Source: Zoogloeaceae bacterium
Lineage (GTDB): Bacteria; Pseudomonadota; Gammaproteobacteria; Burkholderiales; Rhodocyclaceae
Direction of reading: 5' to 3'
Assembly (NCBI GenBank): GCA_031290955.1
Contig: JAISLJ010000007.1
Coordinates: forward strand, 1-6,941
DNA: 6,941 nt
In this document: positions 1 through 4,712 of the stretch, one piece after another
Numbering within the stretch: the stretch's first letter is position 1
How the letters are laid out: each line of letters opens with the position of its first letter
Position numbers and translations under genes: made by a program
Notes under the pieces: model-generated
The model's database searches: none
What the model was told of the DNA's origin: nothing
What the model saw: only the letters and a program-made list of their open reading frames with translations

Positions 1-36
1 AAATTAATTTTTACCAACCTCTCACAGGAGATGAAC

Positions 37-99
37 ATGGCGGAATTAGGCTTGCATGGCGCGGAAATTTGTGTAAAAGTGCGGTGCCCGACGCCATAG
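37..99 (+). pseudogene. Start of a plus-strand gene cut off by an IS481 remnant
   Basis: An ATG at 37 is preceded at a 7-base spacing by a strong ribosome binding site (AGGAG at 26-30). The frame reads MAELGLHGAEICVKV and then runs into IS481-derived sequence at about 86, stopping at TAG 97-99. The good ribosome binding site and the abrupt change into transposon sequence suggest the genuine 5' end of a gene whose remainder was lost when the insertion sequence entered or was later deleted. About 16 codons are native. I do not recognise the product. It could also be a chance ORF, since so little remains. Confidence 0.4.
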
Positions 100-192
100 C
101 GTCGCGCCAAGGCGCTCACTCCTTCCGTGCTCGCGGCAATCTCCGCGCACCGCAGGCGTTGTCCGGGCGTTCTTATGCAGACGAAGTTCCAT
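86..192 (-). pseudogene. IS481-family transposase, N-terminal fragment with frameshift
   Basis: From ATG at 192 the minus strand reads MELRLHKNARTTPAVR, which resembles the usual start of IS481-family transposases. At about 144-148 the frame shifts. In the shifted frame it continues EIAASTEGVSALARRYGVG, the start of the helix-turn-helix DNA-binding domain and the same residues that open the copy at 6941. Two bases appear to be missing if the ancestral codons read R-A-E at this point; this is inferred from the family, because the equivalent stretch of the right copy is outside the window. The sequence diverges right after GVG, so the rest of the DNA-binding domain and the whole catalytic domain are absent. 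Confidence 0.8.
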
Positions 193-276
193 CTTCTTCT
201 TCTTTCCTTTTCTTGAGCGAATATACCACTTCCCGCAACACATCACGAGCAAAAACCTGCTGCCAGGTTGATAATT

Positions 277-301
277 GAATCGAATCGTCCGGGATGCGAC
301 A
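277..301. repeat. Terminal inverted repeat of the left IS481 copy
   Basis: Read on the minus strand from 301 it begins TGTCGCATCCCGGACGATT, the same as the plus strand from 6423, with a single difference in 25 bases. The preceding C (opposite 302) is also shared. A TGT start is usual for IS481-family ends, which supports 301 as the outer edge of the element. The sequences beyond differ (GTTATTG here, against TGTTAGC before the right copy), so no shared target duplication is visible and the two copies probably inserted independently. Confidence 0.78.
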
Positions 302-327
302 GTTATTGATGCCGAGCCGACGTTCTT

Positions 328-345
328 GGGGAAGCATGCTTTCCC
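328..345 (-). terminator. Palindrome after the RNA methyltransferase gene, possible weak terminator
   Basis: The plus strand reads GGGGAAGCATGCTTTCCC, centred on a perfect 10-base palindrome (AAGCATGCTT) and starting 7 bases after the stop codon of the methyltransferase gene. It can form a short hairpin with one bulge. No T-run follows on the minus strand, so it is a poor intrinsic terminator. The left IS copy begins only about 27 bases further on and may have replaced the original downstream region. Confidence 0.3.
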
Positions 346-351
346 TGTCGC

Positions 352-1152
352 TCAAGCCGTTCGAGTCGTTTCGGCGCGGCGCGTCATTTCGAAGAGGCAG
401 ATGGCTGCCGCTGCGCTGACGTTCAGGGATTCCATTCGACCGGGCATGGGGATGCGTACTTGCTTGCGGGCCGCGGTCAGGATTTCCGGGCGCACGCCTT
501 GTCCTTCCGCGCCGAAGACCCAGGCCACGGGATGCCGCCACTGGATGGCATACAGGGATTCGGCCCTTTCCGTGAGCGCCGTTGCCAGCCCTTCGCCCTG
601 AAAATTCCGCAAGAAAGCGACCAGATCGGCGCCCGCATGGATGTCCAGGCAAAAATGCGCGCCCTGTCCGGCACGCAGGGTTTTCGGCGACCAGACATCG
701 GCGCAGTCGGCGGAAAGCAGCACCTGCCCGATGCCTGCCGCTGCCGCAGTGCGCAGCAGCGTTCCCAGATTGCCCGGATCCTGAATGCCGTCGAGCAGGA
801 GGCTATCCCGATCCGGCGCGGGCGAACTCCCGCGCGTGGGAAGCGGCGCGAGCGCAAGGATGCCTGCGGGAGTTGCGGTCGTTGCGAGTTCGGCGAAACG
901 CGCCTCGGCAAGCCGCACCATTTTTGCACCCACGCAGGATTCGGCAAGACAGGCGCGAATCTCCGCGTTTTCCATGCCCCTGTCACTGACCAGCACAGAT
1001 TCCGGCGCGCCGTAGGCTGTGTGCCAATCCCGGACGAGATGTACGCCCTCCAGCACCAGCAACCCGGCCTTGCGGCGCTCGCGGGCGGAATGCAGGAGTT
1101 TTTTCCAGTGGCGGAAATCCGGATTTTCCCGGGAAAGTATCGTGCGGCTCAT
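352..1152 (-). CDS. TrmH/SpoU-family RNA 2'-O-methyltransferase
   Basis: A 266-residue SPOUT-class RNA methyltransferase, which would transfer a methyl group from S-adenosylmethionine to a ribose 2'-OH of rRNA or tRNA in the cytosol. The three SpoU motifs are clear: motif 1 at 119-141 (LLLDGIQDPGNLGTLLRTA, with N128 and R134), motif 2 at 211-220 (WVFGAEGQGV, E216) and motif 3 at 233-254 (RIPMPGRMESLNVSAAAA, N244). These form the trefoil knot that binds the cofactor. Residues about 10-100 (KAGLLVLEGVHLVRDW) look like the L30e-type substrate-binding domain of RlmB/TsnR-like members. The methylated position cannot be told from the sequence. The ATG at 1152 is preferred over the in-frame ATG at 1185 because AGGGA lies at a proper distance and family homology begins here; the upstream start would add 11 unlikely residues. 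It is probably the last gene of the minus-strand run, 78 bases after the zinc-ribbon gene. Confidence 0.9.
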   Translation of the reverse strand: MSRTILSRENPDFRHWKKLLHSARERRKAGLLVLEGVHLVRDWHTAYGAPESVLVSDRGMENAEIRACLAESCVGAKMVRLAEARFAELATTATPAGILALAPLPTRGSSPAPDRDSLLLDGIQDPGNLGTLLRTAAAAGIGQVLLSADCADVWSPKTLRAGQGAHFCLDIHAGADLVAFLRNFQGEGLATALTERAESLYAIQWRHPVAWVFGAEGQGVRPEILTAARKQVRIPMPGRMESLNVSAAAAICLFEMTRRAETTRTA

Positions 1153-1157
1153 GCGGA

Positions 1158-1173
1158 ATCCCTGCCCAGGGAT
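1158..1173 (-). promoter_or_regulatory. Palindrome covering the ribosome binding site of the methyltransferase gene
   Basis: On the minus strand ATCCCTGGGCAGGGAT is a perfect inverted repeat (6-base arms with a 4-base loop, or 7-base arms with a 2-base centre). It ends 5 bases before the ATG at 1152. The downstream arm contains the AGGGA used as ribosome binding site, so folding of the mRNA would hide it. Whether this matters in the cell is inference. Confidence 0.4.
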
Positions 1174-1230
1174 GCGCCAGCCCATTCCATCCGCGCTGCG
1201 GGGACGTGGTTCATCGCATCGTTCCCTGCT

Positions 1231-1563
1231 TCACCGGTTTTCCCCCGGAGGCCCACTGTCTCTATCCTCCTGTGCAATGAAAAGATTGCAGCGAAAGAAG
1301 AAAAAGACCAGCAGGATCAACAGGAACAACATCCCCAACATGCACACAAGGAAAGCCACAATGCCGAAAGACACGCAAGCCAGCACGCCCAGCACCAGCA
1401 AAAGCGGAAACAGCGCATCGACACATTGCAGCCATCGTGATTCACGATAACGGGTATGGCAGGATGGGCATTCGATCACTCCGGAAATTGCCGGACGCAT
1501 GAGAACTTTCCAGAAAGAAAATTTCCGGCCACAGCAAGGGCAGCAGGCGTTTTTTGTATTCAC
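1231..1563 (-). CDS. Small zinc-ribbon membrane protein, function unknown
   Basis: A 110-residue protein. The N-terminus carries two cysteine pairs (C8-P-C-C11, with C7 and C10 also cysteines, and C32-P-S-C35 followed by H36), a typical four-cysteine zinc ribbon. Residues about 50-70 and 72-90 are strongly hydrophobic (PLLLVLGVLACVSFGIVAF, then a Leu/Phe-rich run), predicted as two closely spaced membrane helices. A short charged tail follows. The zinc ribbon would sit at the membrane surface, most likely on the cytosolic side. The start is GTG at 1563, with GGAG eight bases upstream. The GTG overlaps the stop of the 35-residue ORF upstream (GTGA), which suggests coupled translation. I do not recognise a named family; similar small zinc-ribbon proteins are common and uncharacterised. 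Confidence 0.78.
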   Translation of the reverse strand: MNTKNACCPCCGRKFSFWKVLMRPAISGVIECPSCHTRYRESRWLQCVDALFPLLLVLGVLACVSFGIVAFLVCMLGMLFLLILLVFFFFRCNLFIAQEDRDSGPPGENR

Positions 1564-1667
1564 GCGCGGATCTCCGGATGGCCCATTTCTTCAGTGGATT
1601 CTCTCTCCGTCCAGAGCGGAGCGTCGTCAGAATTGCCGGAGGGCGGCAAAGTATTGCTCTCGTTCAT
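1560..1667 (-). CDS. Possible 35-residue protein coupled to the zinc-ribbon gene
   Basis: ATG at 1667 opens a short frame of 35 codons reading MNESNTLPPSGNSDDAPLW and ending GHPEIRA. Its TGA overlaps the GTG start of the zinc-ribbon gene by four bases (GTGA). An AAGG lies about 10 bases upstream of the ATG. The product would be acidic, hydrophilic, proline- and serine-containing, with no membrane segment and no cysteine, so probably disordered. It starts 57 bases after the kinase stop, within the same minus-strand run. The arguments for it are the stop-start overlap and the otherwise empty gap; the argument against is its small size. I do not recognise it. A competing frame from ATG at 1675 or nearby gives only 19 codons. 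Confidence 0.45.
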   Translation of the reverse strand: MNESNTLPPSGNSDDAPLWTERESTEEMGHPEIRA

Positions 1668-1724
1668 GTCGTTCTGCCTTTCGCATGGAAATAACGCGAA
1701 TCGTATCTTGGTCCTCGGTATGCC

Positions 1725-2777
1725 TCACTCCTTCCCTTCCGGCAGGGTCATCGTAAAAGTCACGCCTTCGCCGGGGGCGCTGCTTGTGGTGATGGCGCCG
1801 TCCAGGTTGCGGGTGACAATGTTGTAGACCAGATGCAGGCCCAGTCCGCTGCCGCCCCGACCGCGCTTGGTGGTGAAGAAAGGCTCGAAGATGTGCGGCA
1901 GGTGTTCGCGCGCGATGCCCTTGCCGTTGTCTTCGTAAATCAGGACGATGCCTTGCTTCTTCGGTTTTACCGTGATGGTGATCGTGCCTTTCTCGCCCTC
2001 CTCGAAGGCGTGGGCAAGGGAATTGCCGACGAGGTTGGTGAGCACCTGACTCAAAGCGCCCGGCATGGTGTTGAAGCGCAGGTTCGCCGGGCAGTGGATG
2101 TGCACCGCGATGTGCGTCTTCTTGAGCCGGGGCGTCAGGGAAACGATGATGTCCTTGAGATAGGCTTCCAGTTCGATGACCTGCCAGGCTTCACTCGACT
2201 GATCCACGGCAATCTTCTTGAAACTCTGGATCAGGTTGGCAGCGCGGGCCAGATTGCCGAGAATGATCTGCACAGTTTCCTGGCAGGTGGCGAGAAAACC
2301 GGTGAGATCGGATTTCTTCATCGCGCCTGCGGCAAAGGCGTTTGCCAGCGTGGTGACGCTTTCCTCCAGATGCGAGGCCGCCGTGACGCCGATGCCCAGC
2401 GGCGTATTCACCTCATGCGCGATGCCCGCCACCAGCGCCCCCAACGCGGCCAGTTTCTCGCTCTGGATCATCTGGTCGGTGGCGCTTTGCAGGTCGGAGA
2501 GCGCCTTGTGCAGTTGCTGGTTGTTTTCCTGCAATTCGCGGGTCTGCTCTTCCACATGCCGTTGCAGGGTCAGGTTGTGCATGAAAAGAGAATAGGAATC
2601 GCCGGAAGTGTTGAGCGAGCGTTCCACTTGGTCCATCAGGGCGCGGTTGATCTTGTCCAGGGTGGCAACCTTGCGTTCCAGCGCCGCGATCCGCTTCTGG
2701 GCGGCCTCCAGCGCCTGCGCCGTTTCCTCGCCTTGCCCTTCGGCAAGGCTGGGCGTGGCTGCGGCAGGCTCGCTCAT
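1725..2777 (-). CDS. Cytosolic sensor histidine kinase paired with a FIST protein
   Basis: A 350-residue histidine kinase. No signal peptide or membrane segment is visible. Residues about 15-110 are charged and heptad-like (AQALEAAQKRIAALERKV, then HVEEQTRELQENNQQLHKAL), predicted coiled coil. The H-box is at 111-128 (ALGALVAGIAHEVNTPLG), with H121 as the phosphate acceptor. The ATPase domain has the N-box at 244-258 (QVLTNLVGNSLAHAF, N252), G1 at 283-288 (DNGKGI), the F-box at 297-304 (FEPFFTTK) and G2 at 308-315 (GGSGLGLH). All key residues are present, so it should be active. There is no PAS, GAF or receiver domain. The start at 2777 follows GGGGGA at a good distance and overlaps the FIST stop by four bases (ATGA); a longer frame open to 3068 only runs antisense-free through FIST codons out of frame. 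The FIST protein probably supplies the input signal. The partner response regulator is not in the window. Confidence 0.93.
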   Translation of the reverse strand: MSEPAAATPSLAEGQGEETAQALEAAQKRIAALERKVATLDKINRALMDQVERSLNTSGDSYSLFMHNLTLQRHVEEQTRELQENNQQLHKALSDLQSATDQMIQSEKLAALGALVAGIAHEVNTPLGIGVTAASHLEESVTTLANAFAAGAMKKSDLTGFLATCQETVQIILGNLARAANLIQSFKKIAVDQSSEAWQVIELEAYLKDIIVSLTPRLKKTHIAVHIHCPANLRFNTMPGALSQVLTNLVGNSLAHAFEEGEKGTITITVKPKKQGIVLIYEDNGKGIAREHLPHIFEPFFTTKRGRGGSGLGLHLVYNIVTRNLDGAITTSSAPGEGVTFTMTLPEGKE

Positions 2778-3889
2778 GATCCATCCCCCAGGATCAGCGC
2801 GGTCAGGGTGTGATTGACGTGGATGCCGCAGAACTGCTCGCCGTAGGTGGAAAAGCCGATGAAGGGATATTGGGAGAGCACCGCCTTCGCTTCTTCCAGC
2901 TTGCCGTGCTGCTGGATTTCCAGACGGCGCAGGATGCAGTCGCTGCCGAAGATCAGCACCGGACGAGGAATGGTTTTCCGGATCTCGGCCAGGTTTTCTT
3001 CCAGATGCATGACCAGGCTCTCGGAGGTGCGGGCGACGGTGAACACCACTCCCGTATTGATGGCGCAAAAGAAGGTGAGGCTGCCATCCGGATTCACTTT
3101 CTGGATCGAGCGCACATAATATTGACCACCAATGCGCAGCATCACCGGGTGGGCGGCAAAAACCTGCGGCGTAAGCTTTTCCAGGGTCAGGCCAACAGCG
3201 TCAGCATATTCTTCGGCAGCGGGCAGGCCATTGATCTCCATGACGGTGCGCGTGGTAACATCCGCCTCGGTGATGACGAGGCGCTTGTCCGTCGGCTCGA
3301 AATGCTGGGTGTGGATGGGCAGGAAGGGCAGGCTGGTCTCGACAACGGCCAGCACGGCAATGTTCTCGTGGAAAGCGCCATCATAATAGACGCGCGTATG
3401 CGCGAAATCCAGCCCGTCGCCGGCGGAAGCGCCGATCAGTGGAATGCCCTTCAGCACGCTGTTGATGCGGCTGATGACCAGTTCCTCCAGCATCGAAAGC
3501 CCGTCGATGAGCAGGAGGGTGAAGGAGTGCCGCTGCTTCAGGTAGGCGAGGTCGGAAAGCTCCTTGGGCGCGACATCGCGGATGAAGTTGCGCAGGTCGT
3601 GGAGGAGGATGGGTTTTAGCGTCAGTTGGTCGGAAGCAATGGCGGCACAGATGATCGCGCCTTCAATATAGCCCTCGCTGCCCAGGATTTCCCCGGCGGT
3701 AGTACAGCCGATGGTCGGGCAGGCGAAGGTAGACTGGATGGCCTTGCCCAACGCGACGTGATCGTATTTTGGCGAAGAGAAGAAAATCAGGGCATTCGGC
3801 TCGATGTCGCCCACCTGCGCCTCCAGCTCCCGCACCGCCTCCCGCGCCTCGGGATGAAAGCTCTTGCCGAACCGGACTTCAATGGACAT
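2774..3889 (-). CDS. FIST-domain sensor protein, NosP-like
   Basis: A 371-residue soluble protein with the FIST N domain (about 30-215) and FIST C domain (about 218-362). Visible conserved stretches are IGCTTAGEI (60-68), LIDGLS (127-132), LIGASAGDG (151-159), FGSDCILRRLE (314-324), GFSTYGEQ (345-352) and HVNHT (357-361). FIST proteins are predicted small-molecule sensors. A subgroup, NosP, binds heme and nitric oxide and controls a kinase encoded next to it. The C-terminal motifs and the adjacent kinase fit this subgroup, but the heme ligand cannot be assigned from sequence alone, so the ligand stays open. The start at 3889 has AGGA seven bases upstream, and the FIST domain begins shortly after. 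It is the first gene of a likely operon with its own promoter at 3936-3964 and is coupled to the kinase gene by an ATGA overlap. Confidence 0.92.
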   Translation of the reverse strand: MSIEVRFGKSFHPEAREAVRELEAQVGDIEPNALIFFSSPKYDHVALGKAIQSTFACPTIGCTTAGEILGSEGYIEGAIICAAIASDQLTLKPILLHDLRNFIRDVAPKELSDLAYLKQRHSFTLLLIDGLSMLEELVISRINSVLKGIPLIGASAGDGLDFAHTRVYYDGAFHENIAVLAVVETSLPFLPIHTQHFEPTDKRLVITEADVTTRTVMEINGLPAAEEYADAVGLTLEKLTPQVFAAHPVMLRIGGQYYVRSIQKVNPDGSLTFFCAINTGVVFTVARTSESLVMHLEENLAEIRKTIPRPVLIFGSDCILRRLEIQQHGKLEEAKAVLSQYPFIGFSTYGEQFCGIHVNHTLTALILGDGS

Positions 3890-3935
3890 GGCGTTTCCTT
3901 TCTCGTTGTCTTTGCCGCATCATCGGAAAGACCGA

Positions 3936-3964
3936 ATCATAACCGTTCCTGCGAATGATGCGAA
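3936..3964 (-). promoter_or_regulatory. Sigma70-type promoter for the FIST-kinase operon
   Basis: On the minus strand TTCGCA (3964-3959; 4 of 6 match to TTGACA) is followed, after exactly 17 bases, by TATGAT (3941-3936; 5 of 6 match to TATAAT). Transcription would start near 3929, leaving a leader of about 40 bases before the FIST ATG at 3889. It lies in the only sizeable gap of this strand, in the right place and orientation. It is a match by eye, not tested. Confidence 0.5.
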
Positions 3965-3978
3965 CGGGAAAGCCTCTA

Positions 3979-4089
3979 CGGGCGACAAAATTTTCTGCTG
4001 CCATGCGTCACAAGCGAATGCGGCGCGGCAATCCAGGAAGGCAGCGGGAAAAGGTGAACATTGTGGCAATCCATGCCCATTGTCGCCCG
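3979..4089. repeat. Ten-base inverted repeats spanning the FIST/NlpC intergenic gap
   Basis: CGGGCGACAA at 3979-3988 and TTGTCGCCCG at 4080-4089 are perfect reverse complements, 91 bases apart, within the 206-base gap between the FIST start and the lipoprotein stop. The gap holds no convincing gene: only a 34-codon minus-strand frame without a good ribosome binding site. The inner sequence contains a further GCTGCC/GGCAGC pair (3997-4002 and 4040-4045). It might be the base of a structured RNA, a terminator region for the lipoprotein gene or a decayed small mobile repeat. A chance pairing cannot be excluded. Confidence 0.35.
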
Positions 4090-4095
4090 CAGGAC

Positions 4096-4656
4096 TCAGA
4101 AATACGTGCGGCCTTCTTCGAAGCGTTCCGCGTAATAGCGGGTATTGAGCGCGTCGATGCGCACTTTGCCGTTGCTGGAGGGCGCGTGGATGAAGCGGCC
4201 TTCGCCGATGTAGATGCCCACATGCGAATGGGGGCGGTTCCGGGTGTTGAAGAAAACGAGGTCGCCCGGACGCAATTCCTCGCTCGCAACGCGCTGCCCC
4301 TGCCGGGCGATGTCGGCCGCGCTCCCCCGCACTTCCTGCCTTGCCGCCTGCCGGTAGATGTAGCGCACCATGCCCGAACAATCCAGCCCCGCTTCCGGAT
4401 TCTGGCCGCCAAAGCGGTAATCGACGCCAATCAGCCCCAAGGCATACATCACCACTTCGCGCCCTTGCGGCGTGGGCGTGTGATCCCGCACGGGAATCGT
4501 CCTTGTTGTCCGCGCGCCTGGGGTTGGACGCGCGGCAGGGGAATCGCCCAGAGTCAGGCAACCGGAAAGCGCCAGCATCACGCAGACAGCCAGCGCGAGA
4601 GCGGGTACACTCGGGCGGCGGCGCGGGTTTGCCTGCTTGCGTTCGTCTCGGTTCAC
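4096..4656 (-). CDS. NlpC/P60-family lipoprotein, putative peptidoglycan endopeptidase
   Basis: A 186-residue lipoprotein of the NlpC/P60 cysteine peptidase family, which cleaves peptide cross-bridges or stem peptides in the cell wall. The N-terminus is basic (RDERKQANPRRR), then hydrophobic (PALALAVCVMLALSGC), with a lipobox ending at C33 for lipid attachment. A proline- and threonine-rich linker (39-63) leads to the peptidase domain (about 66-184). The catalytic residues are C93 in LDCSG, H145 in HSHVGIYIG and H157 in FIHAP; RPGDLVFF (129-136) is the usual family motif. The length matches small single-domain members such as Spr/MepS or NlpC. GTG at 4656 is chosen because AAGGA lies six bases upstream and the signal peptide begins there. 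A longer frame to 4827 would run into the divergent dehydrogenase gene and bury the signal sequence. Confidence 0.9.
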   Translation of the reverse strand: MNRDERKQANPRRRPSVPALALAVCVMLALSGCLTLGDSPAARPTPGARTTRTIPVRDHTPTPQGREVVMYALGLIGVDYRFGGQNPEAGLDCSGMVRYIYRQAARQEVRGSAADIARQGQRVASEELRPGDLVFFNTRNRPHSHVGIYIGEGRFIHAPSSNGKVRIDALNTRYYAERFEEGRTYF

Positions 4657-4662
4657 TTGAAG

Positions 4663-4676
4663 TCCTTCCTGAAGGA
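4663..4676. promoter_or_regulatory. Palindrome over the lipoprotein ribosome binding site
   Basis: TCCTTCCTGAAGGA is a perfect 14-base inverted repeat (6-base arms) in the 56-base gap between the divergent lipoprotein and dehydrogenase genes. On the minus strand its proximal arm contains the AAGGA ribosome binding site, six bases before GTG 4656. It could fold in the mRNA, or be a DNA operator for the divergent promoters. The AT-rich block next to it (4684-4699) contains TATACT on the minus strand and is a candidate -10 region, without a clear -35. Confidence 0.35.
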
Positions 4677-4712
4677 TTTTCCTTAAGTATATATTTTTCT
4701 TGGAGTTTTCAT

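Larger units (their letters stand above)
86..301 (-). mobile_element. IS481-family insertion sequence remnant (transposase 5' end)
   Basis: About 215 bases of one end of an IS481-family element, read on the minus strand. It has a terminal inverted repeat at 277-301, a leader of about 85 bases, then the start of the transposase gene at 192. Similarity to the copy at the right edge is direct: 86-119 matches 6908-6941 at 33 of 34 bases. The terminal repeat matches the other end of the right copy (6423-6447) at 24 of 25 positions as a reverse complement. Everything beyond codon 36 or so of the transposase is missing, so this copy cannot move on its own. The break at 86 lies within a plus-strand gene start. 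Confidence 0.82.

Noticed and set aside
460..1440. A 326-codon plus-strand frame
   Set aside because: It is antisense to the RNA methyltransferase and zinc-ribbon genes and has no recognisable domain; long antisense frames are expected at this GC content.
1833..2813. A 326-codon plus-strand frame and the following 2810-3619 frame
   Set aside because: Both mirror the kinase and FIST genes codon for codon on the other strand and carry no motifs.
2778..3068. The kinase frame stays open upstream to 3068, giving 447 residues
   Set aside because: The extension overlaps the FIST gene in another frame and is arginine- and proline-rich low-quality sequence; the ATGA overlap start at 2777 has a good ribosome binding site.
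3920..4561. A 213-codon minus-strand frame across the intergenic gap
   Set aside because: Most of it is the lipoprotein gene read in the wrong frame; the remainder is unremarkable and has no good start.
4341..4712. The dehydrogenase frame stays open far upstream, giving a 624-residue protein
   Set aside because: The extension is antisense to the lipoprotein gene, has no resemblance to dehydrogenases, and the ATG at 4713 has a proper ribosome binding site and begins the family-like sequence.
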